A stretch of 64,000 nt of DNA from Phycisphaerales bacterium (GCA_029260375.1 JAJDDI010000027.1:1-64000); one strand, 5' to 3'; positions 43,440 to 52,373 are shown, counted from the first letter of the stretch. Made by a program: numbers and translations. The notes: generated from the sequence alone by a model not told the origin.

Positions 43440-43555
43440 GACGCCGCTCCAGCAACCAAGCCCGACCCAACAACCGGTTGCCCCCGGTCGCTGGCGCCCA
43501 CCTCGCCCACACCCCAGCACAGGCCCGCCGCGATTGCCAGGAGGATCGCCTTCAT
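43436..43555 (-). CDS. 39-codon ORF coupled to gmhA, similar to the first helix of DMT/EamA transporters
   Basis: Translates as MKAILLAIAAGLCWGVGEV followed by GASDRGQPVVGSG and LVAGAAS, ending in TGA that overlaps the gmhA ATG (ATGA). The first 19 residues closely resemble the opening transmembrane helix of EamA-type transporters (LLAIxAGLCWGVGEV), and the similarity then stops. It may be a truncated remnant kept for coupling, or a real small membrane protein. There is only a weak ribosome site. Confidence 0.35.
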   Translation of the reverse strand: MKAILLAIAAGLCWGVGEVGASDRGQPVVGSGLVAGAAS

Positions 43556-43597
43556 AGACAGCGAGGATAGACCCGCTGCCCAGAACGCGTGCCGCGC

Positions 43598-43627
43598 AAA
43601 AAGAAGGGCGACCCGTCCGGATCGCCC
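43598..43627 (-). terminator. Intrinsic terminator of the 47-aa membrane protein gene
   Basis: On the minus strand GGGCGA (43627-43622) pairs with TCGCCC (43611-43606), with a 10-nt loop, followed by TTCTTTTT (43605-43598). It lies about 70 nt after the TAA of the small gene at 43697. Confidence 0.7.
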
Positions 43628-43696
43628 CTCTTGCGGCGCCCCGGTCTGACCGGAGCGACTGATTGGTTTTAAACTCTTGACGAGGTTGTGGCGGGT

Positions 43697-43840
43697 TTAC
43701 GGGAGGGGGCAGATAATCAGGGCCGCCACCACCGCGAGCGGCATGGCCAGCAGATAGGCGCCGATCCCGATCCACACCGACTGTCCGGTCCGTACCAGCT
43801 TCTGTCCGGGCATCGCGGCTCCAAATACATCGTTCCGCAT
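43697..43840 (-). CDS. Small membrane protein (47 aa)
   Basis: Not recognised. Sequence opens MRNDVFGAAMPGQKLVRTG and continues with one transmembrane helix (VWIGIGAYLLAMPLAVVAAL) ending in IICPLP. AAGGAG lies 7 nt before this ATG, much better than the next in-frame start 18 codons upstream. An intrinsic terminator follows, so it is a free-standing transcription unit. It recalls the 67-residue protein at 21.7 kb, which also has a Met/Pro/Gly/Gln-rich segment before a single helix. Confidence 0.6.
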   Translation of the reverse strand: MRNDVFGAAMPGQKLVRTGQSVWIGIGAYLLAMPLAVVAALIICPLP

Positions 43841-43953
43841 GGGACTACTCCTTTCGGACGCCGTCTCAGGGCGTCTGAGAACCGTCCGGATCAACCGCCC
43901 TCGATCCTGTCGTATTCCCGAGCTTCGTTCCGACGCCGCTATCCTCTCTTCCC

Positions 43954-46677
43954 ATGCCCAAGGACCCCTGGGACACCCCGGCCATGCGCCAGTACCGGCG
44001 CTTCAAGGACGAGCACCCCGAGTGCGTCCTGTTCTTCCGCATGGGCGACTTCTACGAGATGTTCGGCGAGGACGCCGAGAAACTCGCCCCCGCCCTGGGC
44101 CTGCGCCTCTCCAAGCGGGGCAGCCCCATCCCCATGGCGGGCGTCCCCCACCACCAGAAGGACACGTACCTCCGGCGCGCCATCGAGCAGGGCTTCCGCG
44201 TGGCCGTGTGCGACCAGGTGCAGGACCCCAAGGAGGCCAAGGGCGTCGTGGAACGGGCGGTCACGCAGGTCGTGACGCCAGGGACACTCGTCGATGAGTC
44301 ACTGCTCGAGGGCGAGCAGAGCGCCGCGCTGGCCGCGGTCGTCTTCGAGAGCGACCAGTCCTGCGCCGCCGCGATCGTCGAGCTCTCCACGGGCGAGGTC
44401 GTGCTTTCCTCGGGAACCCCCGAGTCTGTCGGCGGCGACCTGGCCCGGCGCAGCGTGCGCGAGCTTCTCTACGCCGAGACCACGGGCGACGCCGCCCCGG
44501 CGCGCGTCGCCAGCCTCGCCGAGCCCCTGGGCGCGCACACCACCGCGCGCCCCGCGTGGCACTTCCGCGACAGTGAAGCGCTGGAAGCAATCACCGAGCA
44601 GTACCGCGTCAAGTCCGTCGAGGGCTTCGGCCTCCGAACCGGCGACCCCGCCCTGCCCGCGCTGGGCGCCGCCCTTCGCTACCTCGCCCAGACCCAGGGC
44701 GTCGGGCGTGAGACCTCCAACGCCGCCAGCGGCGCCGAGTTCCAGCGCCAGTCCTCCACCCTGGCCCACCTGCGCCCGCCGCGCCGCGAAGAGTCCGGGC
44801 GCCTCTGCACCCTCGACACCACCAGCCTGCGCGCGCTCGAGATCGAACGCACCCTCCGCTCGGGCGAGATCACGGGTTCGCTGCTGGGCGTGTTTCTTGA
44901 TGGGCCGGGCGGGCGCGCCATGCGCACGCCCATGGGGCGACGCCTGATCCGGACCTGGCTGTGCGAGCCGCTGGCGCGGGGCGAGGACGTGCGCACGCGT
45001 CAGGGCGCTGTCGCGGCCCTCGTCTCCGATCGTCGGGCCGCCAGCGCCCTGGGCGAGGCGCTCTCGGGCCTGGGCGACATCGCCCGCGTCGCCGGGCGGC
45101 TGGCGCTGGGCCGGCTCTCGCCGCGCGATCTGGTCTCGCTCAGCGCCGCGATCGCGCGGATCGACCCGCTGCGCGACACGATGTCCTCCACCCCCTCGCT
45201 GGCGCCCCTGCTCGAGACGCTCGACAGCCTCGCCGCGGGCCTGGCGCCGCTGGGCGGGGCGATCGAGGGCGCGTGCGTCGAGGACCCGCCGGGCAGCCTG
45301 CGCGAGGGCGGGCTCATCCGCGACGGCGTGGACCGCGACCTGGACGAAGCCAGAGGTCTGCAACGCGACGCGGGCGCCTGGCTCAGCGCGTACCAGACGC
45401 GACTGATCGAGCAGCACGACCTGCCCTCGATCAAGGTTGGCTACAACAAGGTCTTCGGCTACTACATCGAGCTGCCCAGCGCCCAGGCGAAGCGCGCCCC
45501 GGCGGAGCTGACCCGCAAGCAGACGCTCAAGAACGCCGAGCGCTTCATCACGCCCGAGCTGCGCGAGTTCGAGGGCAAGGTCACGACCGCCCAGAGCCGG
45601 GCGCTGGCGCGCGAGCGCGAGCTGTTCGACGACCTCGTCGCCCGCGCCTTCCCGCAGGTGGACCGCCTGCAGAAGCTCAGCGACACGCTCGCCCAGCTCG
45701 ACGCGCTGCTGGTTCTGGCCGACAAATCCCACCAGCGCGGCTGGACCCGCCCCGAGATCTGCGACGAGCCCGTGCTCGAGATCCACGCCGGCAGGCACCC
45801 GGTCCTCGACGAGCTGCTCGAGTCCCGCTTCGTCCCCAACGACGCGGCCCTGGGTATGGAGTCCGACCCGGCCCGCCTGGCGCTGATCACCGGCCCCAAC
45901 ATGGCCGGCAAGAGCACCTACATCCGCCAGAACGCCCTGCTCGTGCTCCTGGCCAGCGTCGGCAGCTTCATCCCCGCCGAGCGCGCCACCATCGGCGTCT
46001 GCGACCGGATCTTCACCCGCGTCGGCGCCGACGACGCCCTGCACCGCGGCCAGTCCACGTTCATGGTCGAGATGACCGAGACCGCCGTCCTCCTCAACAA
46101 CGCGACGCAGCGCTCGCTCGTCATCCTCGACGAGATCGGGCGCGGGACTTCGACGCTTGACGGGCTCAGCCTCGCCTGGGCGATCGCCGAGTCGCTCGCG
46201 ACGGACTCGGCTCCCCGCACCTTCTTCGCCACCCACTACCACGAGATCACCGAGCTGGGCGAGCGACTGCCCGAGCGCGTGCGCAACCTGCACGTCTCGG
46301 TCCGCGAGTGGACCGCCCCCGACGAGGGCAATCCCGAGGGGCGCCCGGAGATCATCTTCCTGCACCGGATCCTGCCCGGGCCGACAGACCAGTCCTACGG
46401 CGTCCACGTCGCCCGCCTCGCGGGCCTGCCCGAAAGCGTCACCAGCCGCGCCCGCGAGATCCTCGAATCGGTCTCGGTCCAGCACGCCCAGCAGATCGAC
46501 ACCCGCTCGATCAAGCCCGCGCCCGGCGCCGGGGCGCAGCTGCCGCTGTTCACCGAGTACGTGCCCCACCCCGCGATCGACCGCCTGCGCGAGATCAAGC
46601 TCGACGCGCTGAGCCCGCTCGAGGCCTTCGACGCGCTGCGCACGATCAAGAGCGAGGCGGAGTCGGCGGGCGAGTGA
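43954..46677 (+). CDS. mutS: DNA mismatch repair protein MutS
   Basis: 907-residue MutS1. The mismatch-reading Phe-x-Glu is FYE at residues 33-35 in RMGDFYEMFGEDA; the connector, lever and clamp domains follow; the ATPase has Walker A GPNMAGKSTYIRQ (about 647), the ST-rich RGQSTFMVEMTE, Walker B SLVILDEIGRGTSTLDG and FFATHYHEITELG. TATCCT (43940-43945) is 8 nt before ATG and the intervening CTCTTCCC offers no Shine-Dalgarno, suggesting a leaderless or nearly leaderless message. No mutL is adjacent. Confidence 0.95.
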   Translation: MPKDPWDTPAMRQYRRFKDEHPECVLFFRMGDFYEMFGEDAEKLAPALGLRLSKRGSPIPMAGVPHHQKDTYLRRAIEQGFRVAVCDQVQDPKEAKGVVERAVTQVVTPGTLVDESLLEGEQSAALAAVVFESDQSCAAAIVELSTGEVVLSSGTPESVGGDLARRSVRELLYAETTGDAAPARVASLAEPLGAHTTARPAWHFRDSEALEAITEQYRVKSVEGFGLRTGDPALPALGAALRYLAQTQGVGRETSNAASGAEFQRQSSTLAHLRPPRREESGRLCTLDTTSLRALEIERTLRSGEITGSLLGVFLDGPGGRAMRTPMGRRLIRTWLCEPLARGEDVRTRQGAVAALVSDRRAASALGEALSGLGDIARVAGRLALGRLSPRDLVSLSAAIARIDPLRDTMSSTPSLAPLLETLDSLAAGLAPLGGAIEGACVEDPPGSLREGGLIRDGVDRDLDEARGLQRDAGAWLSAYQTRLIEQHDLPSIKVGYNKVFGYYIELPSAQAKRAPAELTRKQTLKNAERFITPELREFEGKVTTAQSRALARERELFDDLVARAFPQVDRLQKLSDTLAQLDALLVLADKSHQRGWTRPEICDEPVLEIHAGRHPVLDELLESRFVPNDAALGMESDPARLALITGPNMAGKSTYIRQNALLVLLASVGSFIPAERATIGVCDRIFTRVGADDALHRGQSTFMVEMTETAVLLNNATQRSLVILDEIGRGTSTLDGLSLAWAIAESLATDSAPRTFFATHYHEITELGERLPERVRNLHVSVREWTAPDEGNPEGRPEIIFLHRILPGPTDQSYGVHVARLAGLPESVTSRAREILESVSVQHAQQIDTRSIKPAPGAGAQLPLFTEYVPHPAIDRLREIKLDALSPLEAFDALRTIKSEAESAGE

Positions 46678-46720
46678 TACCGCTGCGAAAGCCCGGCGGA
46701 CCGAAGTCGCTTTAGTAAGA

Positions 46721-46786
46721 TTGACCACAGAGGCGCAGAGAGACTCAGAGTTTGTTTTCTCTGCGGCTCCGTGTCTCTGTGGTGAA
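46721..46786. repeat. Dispersed inverted repeat (ACCACAGAG type)
   Basis: TTGACCACAGAGGCGCAGAG at the left end is answered by CTCTGCGG...GTGTCTCTGTGGTGAA at the right, forming a long imperfect palindrome between mutS and a convergent TPR gene. The phrase CACAGAG..GCAGAGA / TCTCTGC..CTCTGTGGTG is a familiar interspersed repeat in planctomycetes and other environmental bacteria. It is AT-richer than its surroundings. It may also serve as a bidirectional terminator. Confidence 0.7.
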
Positions 46787-46803
46787 CTCTTCCTGGCTTC
46801 GCG

Positions 46804-47802
46804 CTAGATCTCGCCGTCGAAGGCCTGCCCGCGCGGCACGTAGATGAGGTCGTACGCCGGCGTCCAGGTCTTGCCCTCATCCTTCGAACTCGTCCCCGTC
46901 TGACGGACGCGCCCGTTCTCGATCGGGCGCACGTGCATACGCTGGATGACGCCCGGCGCGTCCGAGGTTGTGCCCTCGTACATGATCCCGTCACCCTGGC
47001 GCGTGCCGACGAACTCGGTCACGCTGCCCGACGCGTCGAGCCAGACCTGCTTCCAGACGCCCTCGGCGGGGTTGAACCAGTTCCAGCTCTCGCCGCTGGT
47101 CCCGCCGCTGGCCTCCCAGTGCTCCAGGATGACCGAGCCCTTGTTGCGCAGCGTCAGCTCGTTGGTCCCCGCCTTGGCCTTGGTTGTGGCCGAGTAGCAG
47201 TCCCATTTGCCCACCCAGAAGTGCGCCAGCTTCGCGTCGCTGACCTTGTCTTTGGCGCCCGGCGCTGTGCCAAAGAGCTTGGCGAACCGCGCGTCATCGC
47301 GGATCGACGCCAGGTCCGGATCCGAGTACGCGCCCGCGAGCCCCTCGGGACTGCCCGCGCCGTTGAAGCCCGCTTCGATGGCCGTCTTGAGCGCTTCGAA
47401 CGCCTTGTCGGTGTGCCCCAGGACCGCGTGAGCGCAGCCGAGGTTGTACAGCGCGACGGGCCTGGCCTGCGGGAACTTCGCGGCCGCCTCGTGCAGCGGG
47501 ATCGCCCGCTCCATGTCCCCCGACGCGTGCACGCAGTACGCCAGCCTGAAGCTGGCCATCGAGTTGTTCGGGTCCAGCTCGAGCACGCGTTCGAAACCCT
47601 TGATCGCCTTGGGCCAGTCCTGGGCCTGCATCGCCTGGGTGGCGCCCTGCATCGCCTGCTGGACCGGGCTGACCTCGGGCTGCACCACCGCGCCCCCGGC
47701 GGGACGCTCCTGCATCACGCCCGCGGCCAGGACACCGGCGCCCGCCGTGAGGCCGACCACCGCCGAGAGTTTCAGGAGCAGGGTGTGGGGATTCGAGTTC
47801 AT
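46804..47802 (-). CDS. Secreted TPR protein with a lipocalin-like C-terminal domain
   Basis: 332 residues. Signal segment KLSAVVGLTAGAGVLAAG, two to three TPR units (QDWPKAIKGFERVLELDPNN, GHTDKAFEALKTAIEAGF), then from about residue 190 a beta-rich domain beginning FWVGKWDCYSATTKAKAG and running through LEHWEASGG and NWFNPAEGVWKQVWLDASG, which resembles DUF1579-type calycin domains. GGAGG precedes ATG. Function unknown; periplasmic or cell-surface. Confidence 0.7.
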   Translation of the reverse strand: MNSNPHTLLLKLSAVVGLTAGAGVLAAGVMQERPAGGAVVQPEVSPVQQAMQGATQAMQAQDWPKAIKGFERVLELDPNNSMASFRLAYCVHASGDMERAIPLHEAAAKFPQARPVALYNLGCAHAVLGHTDKAFEALKTAIEAGFNGAGSPEGLAGAYSDPDLASIRDDARFAKLFGTAPGAKDKVSDAKLAHFWVGKWDCYSATTKAKAGTNELTLRNKGSVILEHWEASGGTSGESWNWFNPAEGVWKQVWLDASGSVTEFVGTRQGDGIMYEGTTSDAPGVIQRMHVRPIENGRVRQTGTSSKDEGKTWTPAYDLIYVPRGQAFDGEI

Positions 47803-47887
47803 GGGCGCCTCCAGTGGTTTGTTCCTTCCGCACGGTACCGCCGGGCGGGTTCCTGGATGCGGGGCCAGGCCAATCGAGCACGATCCT

Positions 47888-48334
47888 CTAAGCCGGGAGA
47901 CGCCAGGCGGCGGCGCACTCGGGGCAAACCGTGCACCCGTCCTCCTGGCGGATCAGTCCGCGAAGGTGATACCCACATGATGCACACCGCGCGAGCCGCT
48001 TGAGTTCCGCCATCGCCTCACGCTCGATTCGGGAACGGCGAAACCCCACGACCACGGTTGTCACAAACCAGAACGCCAAGATCAAAACCACATCTATGCT
48101 CACCTGAATCCGCGAGACCGATCTGCTGAGGATGATCGAGATCGCGATCCCACCTCCGACATACCCCACCAAGTAGAGGACACCCAGTCGAAGCACATCC
48201 TGGGTTGCGTACTCCAGCTGCCGGCGCAGCGAGTGATCAAGATCGGAACTCTCACCAGACGGACGCAGGAGCGGGGTGAGCCGCAGCCGATCGTCGCTGA
48301 CCATCCGCCGCTTGTGAAAGTACTCAGCGAACAT
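47888..48334 (-). CDS. Membrane protein with C-terminal zinc ribbon
   Basis: 148 residues. Two transmembrane segments (LRLGVLYLVGYVGGGIAISII and VSIDVVLILAFWFVTTVVVG) are followed by a basic helix and a zinc ribbon CASCGYHLRGLIRQEDG then CTVCPECAAAW. The 'C..CGY.LRGL......CPEC' module is common in planctomycete membrane proteins of unknown function. The frame is open upstream; I chose the ATG before FAEYFHKRR, but a second one ten codons later is possible. No near relatives in the window. Confidence 0.6.
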   Translation of the reverse strand: MFAEYFHKRRMVSDDRLRLTPLLRPSGESSDLDHSLRRQLEYATQDVLRLGVLYLVGYVGGGIAISIILSRSVSRIQVSIDVVLILAFWFVTTVVVGFRRSRIEREAMAELKRLARCASCGYHLRGLIRQEDGCTVCPECAAAWRLPA

Positions 48335-48468
48335 CCAAGAGGGTAGTCGTTCCGAGCCAGCTTCTCGGACCGCCCCCAGCCCGCGGCGCCGCCCCAGCCT
48401 GACACCCATCGCTCGCACACTGCGTTTGCGGTTGCCCCCACGCCCGATCGAACCCCACGATCTGACCC

Positions 48469-49284
48469 GTGATGAAACGAACACCACTCGCCGCCGCGTG
48501 CCCGATCCTCCTGCTCCTGCCCGCGTGCGCCTCGTCGCCCGAGCGTGTCCAAACGCCGCCTCCGCCCGACGCGGTGGAGATCGGGACGGTGCAGGAGGTC
48601 ACCAGCGAGTCGATCGTCGCGCCCGTGGGCGACGCGGTCCGCGCCGACGAGGCGCTCGAAACGATGCCCGAGCTGGAGCGGTGGCGCGAGGCCCGGTTCG
48701 GGATGCCCGTCCCCCGCTACGCTGCGCCCGCGAGCCGGCTCAGCTGGGAGCAGATTGCCCAGGAACTCGTCGCCATGCGCAGCCCCGAGCTGGCCCAATA
48801 CCGGCGCGCCGCGCCCGCCGCGCAGCGCGATCCGGCGATGCACGCCCACATCCAGCGCATCGACGGGGCCCACGTGGCCCGCCTCAAAGAAATCGTCCAG
48901 GCCCACGGCTGGCCCACCTTCGAGCGCGTCGGCGCCCGGGCCGCGTCCGCGGCGGTGCTCACCGTCCAGTACAGCGGGCACGACCCCGAGTTCCTTGCCG
49001 ACGCCATCGAACGCATGACCCCGCTGGCGCGCACGGGCGAGGTCAGCGCCCCCTACGTGGCGCTGCTGACCGACCGCCTGCGCGTCTACCAGGGCCAGAA
49101 GCAGGTCTTCGGCACCCAGGTCCGCGTTACGCTCGACCCGTACGCCCTGCCCATCGTCACCCCCACCACCCCGATCGAGGACATCGAGAATCTCGACCAG
49201 CGCCGCGCGGCGTTCGGGCTGCCCCCGTTCCAGGCGTTCACACAGCACATCAAGGCCCAGTTCGCCAACGCCTCGGGCGGCTGA
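48469..49284 (+). CDS. DUF6624-like lipoprotein
   Basis: 271 residues. The signal KRTPLAAACPILLLLPACAS has a lipobox-type LLPAC, so the mature protein should start with a lipidated Cys. From about residue 130 the protein resembles DUF6624: GWPTFERVGARAASAAVLTVQYSGHDPEF, GEVSAPYVALLTDRLRVYQGQKQVFGTQVR and PIEDIENLDQRRAAFGLPP. The first codon is GTG with ATG next; ATG is equally likely. No good ribosome site. Function of the family is unknown. Confidence 0.75.
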   Translation: MMKRTPLAAACPILLLLPACASSPERVQTPPPPDAVEIGTVQEVTSESIVAPVGDAVRADEALETMPELERWREARFGMPVPRYAAPASRLSWEQIAQELVAMRSPELAQYRRAAPAAQRDPAMHAHIQRIDGAHVARLKEIVQAHGWPTFERVGARAASAAVLTVQYSGHDPEFLADAIERMTPLARTGEVSAPYVALLTDRLRVYQGQKQVFGTQVRVTLDPYALPIVTPTTPIEDIENLDQRRAAFGLPPFQAFTQHIKAQFANASGG

Positions 49285-49342
49285 CGTTCAGAGCGCGCCC
49301 TGCGGGCGCCATGCGCCTCCGCTCACGGAGCGCTCGCGCGGG

Positions 49343-50239
49343 GTGGGCTCGGCGTGGGCCCGCCCCGCTTTCGCGCGGTATCGTGCGTGCATCACCGACG
49401 CCCCCACAACACCCGCCCGCCTCGGCCTCTGCTCCTGGTCCCTCCGCGCCCGGTCCCCCGAGCAGCTCGCCGAGGTCGCGTCCACCTGCGAGGTCCGGGG
49501 CGTGCAGCTGCACCTGGACCCCATCCGAACCGGCGACTGGGATCTCGAGCAGACCCGCGACGCGCTGGGCCAGCGCGGCCTGACCATCCTCAGCGCGATG
49601 ATGACCACCCGGGACGAGGACTACTCCACGCTCGAGTCCATCGCCCGCACCGGGGGGATCCGTCCCGACGCGACCTGGGACGAGAACCTCGACGCCGCCC
49701 GCGCCAACGCGGAGATTGCGCTCGCGCTCGGCCTCGACCTGATCACGTTCCACGCGGGATTCCTTCCCGAGCGTTCCGACCCCGAGCGCGCGACGATCAC
49801 GCGCCGCCTCGACCAGATCGCCGACGTCTTCAACGCCCGCGGCGTGCGCGTGGCGCTCGAAACCGGGCAGGAATCGCCCGAGGAGTTGCTGGCGCTGCTC
49901 GAAGAACTGGACCGGGACGACCTGGGCGTCAACTTCGACCCGGCAAACATGATCCTGTACGCCTCGGGCGACCCGGTCGCCTCGCTCGAGGCCCTGGCGG
50001 GGCGCGTCATGCAGATCCACATCAAGGACGCCGACCCGACCTCCACGCCGGGCGCGTGGGGCGTCGAGCGACCCATGGGTGAGGGCAACGTGGACTGGGA
50101 GGCGTTTTTCGGGGTGGTTCAGGCCCACCTGCGGGGCGTGGACCTGCTCATCGAGCGGGAGTCTGGCGAGAACCGGGCGGGGGATATCCTCGCCGCCGCC
50201 CGCCGGGTCCGCGCGATGGCGCCATCGCTCGTATCATGA
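49343..50239 (+). CDS. Xylose-isomerase-like TIM-barrel sugar isomerase/epimerase
   Basis: 298 residues with the AP-endonuclease-2/sugar-phosphate isomerase barrel: RLGLCSWSLRA, LDLITFHAGFLP, RGVRVALETGQESPEELLALLE (Glu ligand), LGVNFDPANMILY (Asn/Asp ligand) and MQIHIKDADP (His ligand). The GTG start given here leaves 16 residues with no match before ITDAPTTPARLG. TATCGT at 49379-49384 lies 6 nt before the ATC codon of that Ile, so the true start might be there. The next gene begins inside the stop (ATGA) or 50 nt later. Likely part of a carbohydrate catabolic operon. Confidence 0.78.
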   Translation: MGSAWARPAFARYRACITDAPTTPARLGLCSWSLRARSPEQLAEVASTCEVRGVQLHLDPIRTGDWDLEQTRDALGQRGLTILSAMMTTRDEDYSTLESIARTGGIRPDATWDENLDAARANAEIALALGLDLITFHAGFLPERSDPERATITRRLDQIADVFNARGVRVALETGQESPEELLALLEELDRDDLGVNFDPANMILYASGDPVASLEALAGRVMQIHIKDADPTSTPGAWGVERPMGEGNVDWEAFFGVVQAHLRGVDLLIERESGENRAGDILAAARRVRAMAPSLVS

Positions 50240-50289
50240 GGCTCGGGCGGGCCATCCGGGTCCGCCGCCGCACGGACGCGGGGAGCACG

Positions 50290-51516
50290 ATGAAACAACA
50301 GATGCCGCTGACCGGGTTGCTGCTTGGCATGTTCGCCGCCGCGGTGATGCTCCTGGCGATGGACGGGTGCGCGACGCCCCCGCGCGTCCCGGGCAGCGCC
50401 GCCGCGGGCGCCGGGCCGCTGCGGGCGGTCTGGGTCACGCGCTGGGACTACCTCACCGCCGACGACGTGCGCACGATCATGCGCAACTGCGATCGCCTGG
50501 GCGCGACGGACGTCATGTGGCAGGTCCGCGGGCAGGGCGACGCGTACTACCAGTCCGACCTGGAGCCGTGGGGCCAGGAGCTGTTCCGGGACGCCGAAGA
50601 ACCCGAGACGCTGGTGACCGTCGGCCCGGGGTACGACCCGCTGGCGCTGGCCGTGGACGAGGCGCACCGGCGCGGCCTGCGCCTGCACGCCTGGATGAAC
50701 GCGATGCCACTCTGGAAAGGAACGCAGCCCCCGCTGGCGCTGAGCCACCCGTGGCACACGCACGAGTCGTGGCGCCTGCGCGACGCGGCGGGCAAGGCCC
50801 AGCCCCTGGGCGAGGGCTACGTCATCGCCAACCCGGCGCTGCACGAGTTCCGCTCGCACATCGCCCGCGTCGCGGCGGACATCACCCGGCGCTACCGCGT
50901 CGACGGCGTGCACCTGGATTACATCCGCTACGTCTCCGACTCAATGAAGGACGACGAGCAGTACCTCACCGACCGGCGCACGCTCACCCTTTTCCGGGCC
51001 GACACCGGGCGCCACGGGCTGGACACGCCCGCGGACCGCGCGGCCCACCGGGCCTGGATCCGCGACCAGATCACCGATGTGGTGCGCCGCACCGGGCGCG
51101 CAGTCAAGGCGGAGCGGTCCGACGTGGCGTTCACCGCCGCGGTCTGGCGCCGCCCGGACATCGCCCGGGAGACCTACCTGCAGGACGCCGCGGCGTGGGT
51201 CGATTCCGGGCTCATCGACGCCGTGTTCCCGATGATCTACACCACCGACAACGAGCAACTCGCCGGCGACCTGATCTCCTGGGAGAAGGCCGTGGGCTCC
51301 GGGCGGATCGTCCCCGGGCTGGGCGCGTACAAGCACGAGGCGGGGCAATCCATCGCCGAGCAGATCCGCGCGCTGCCCGACCCTGGCCGCGTGGCGCTCT
51401 TCGCGTACTCGACGTTCTTCGAGAGCCGCGCCCCCGGGCAGGACCAGTCCCCCACCGCGAGCGCTCGGCGCGCCCAGCGCCGCGACAGCGTCGCCCGGAC
51501 CCTGGGGCGCCCGTGA
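50290..51516 (+). CDS. Lipoprotein glycoside hydrolase-like protein (GHL10/DUF187)
   Basis: 408 residues from this ATG. A lipoprotein signal (LTGLLLGMFAAAVMLLAMDGC) precedes a TIM-barrel domain of the GHL10 type: GPLRAVWVTRWDYLTADDV, WQVRGQGDAYYQSDLEPWG, GLRLHAWMNAMPLWKG, YRVDGVHLDYIRYV (Asp pair) and LIDAVFPMIYTTDN. Bacillus YngK has a related domain. GGGAG precedes this ATG; another in-frame ATG 18 codons upstream overlaps the isomerase stop but would spoil the signal peptide. Likely cleaves a glycan at the cell surface for the downstream kinase pathway. Confidence 0.8.
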   Translation: MKQQMPLTGLLLGMFAAAVMLLAMDGCATPPRVPGSAAAGAGPLRAVWVTRWDYLTADDVRTIMRNCDRLGATDVMWQVRGQGDAYYQSDLEPWGQELFRDAEEPETLVTVGPGYDPLALAVDEAHRRGLRLHAWMNAMPLWKGTQPPLALSHPWHTHESWRLRDAAGKAQPLGEGYVIANPALHEFRSHIARVAADITRRYRVDGVHLDYIRYVSDSMKDDEQYLTDRRTLTLFRADTGRHGLDTPADRAAHRAWIRDQITDVVRRTGRAVKAERSDVAFTAAVWRRPDIARETYLQDAAAWVDSGLIDAVFPMIYTTDNEQLAGDLISWEKAVGSGRIVPGLGAYKHEAGQSIAEQIRALPDPGRVALFAYSTFFESRAPGQDQSPTASARRAQRRDSVARTLGRP

Positions 51517-52373
51517 CCACGCTGGGCATCGACGTCGGGGGCGGGTCGGTCAAGGCCTGCCTCACGCGACCCGACGGGTCGCAGCGCGCCGCCGTCAGCA
51601 CGCCGTACGAATCCGCCAGCCCAGACACGATCCGCGCCGCGATCGAGGAAACCACCTCGTCGCTGGACGCCGACCCCGGATCGATCGACGCGCTGGGCCT
51701 GTGCCTGCCCGGGGTGCTCGACGACGCGCGCCAGCGTGTGCAGTACGCCGCGAACCTGCCCGGGATCGTCGGCGCCTCGATCGAATCGCTGCTCCCCGGG
51801 CCGCTGCGAGCGCTCCCGCGACGCGTGGTTCCCGACGCGCTGGCCGCGGGGATGGGCGCGTGGCTGCGCGAGCCCGTGAGCGGCAGGCTGCTGGTGCTGG
51901 TCATGGGCACGGGCGTGGGAGCCGCCCTGCTCGACAGCGGGCGCCCGGTCACGCTGGGCGGTTCGGGTTGCGGGCACGTCGGGCAGATCGACGTCTCGCT
52001 CGGTGATGACGCCCCGATCGGCCCCGACGCCGGGCGGGGGTCGCTCGAGGCCTATGTCGGACTCCCGGCGCTGCGATCCCGGTTCGGCGCCACCCCCGCG
52101 GACGCCATCGCGTCGCTGGACGCGTCCGACCCCGCGCTGCGCGCCCTGGCCCGGGCCATCCGCGTCTGCCACGCGATGTTCACGCCCGAGCACGTGCGCC
52201 TGGCGGGGGGCGTGGGCGCGATGCTCGCCCCAACGCTCCCGGCCCTGCGCCGGCTGATCGAGCGAGACCTGACGCTGGTCGCAAGCGAGCGGTGGTCGCT
52301 GGGGTGTATCGACGACCTGACCCTCGCCGCGCGGGGATGCGGGCGTCTGGCCGGTCAGCCCGTCCCGACCTGA
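51513..52373 (+). CDS. ROK-family sugar kinase
   Basis: 286 residues, ASKHA fold: LGIDVGGGSVKACL (phosphate 1), LGLCLPGVLDD, VVPDALAAGMGAWL, LVLVMGTGVGAALLDSG (phosphate 2) and HVRLAGGVGAML (adenosine). The zinc motif of classical ROK proteins is missing: GCGHVGQIDV and AGRGSLEAYVG stand where CxCGxxGCxE would lie. GTG overlaps the hydrolase stop (GTGA), so the three genes are coupled. The C-terminus overlaps the convergent symporter gene by 19 bp. The sugar is unknown; an amino sugar is possible. Confidence 0.82.
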   Translation: MTTLGIDVGGGSVKACLTRPDGSQRAAVSTPYESASPDTIRAAIEETTSSLDADPGSIDALGLCLPGVLDDARQRVQYAANLPGIVGASIESLLPGPLRALPRRVVPDALAAGMGAWLREPVSGRLLVLVMGTGVGAALLDSGRPVTLGGSGCGHVGQIDVSLGDDAPIGPDAGRGSLEAYVGLPALRSRFGATPADAIASLDASDPALRALARAIRVCHAMFTPEHVRLAGGVGAMLAPTLPALRRLIERDLTLVASERWSLGCIDDLTLAARGCGRLAGQPVPT

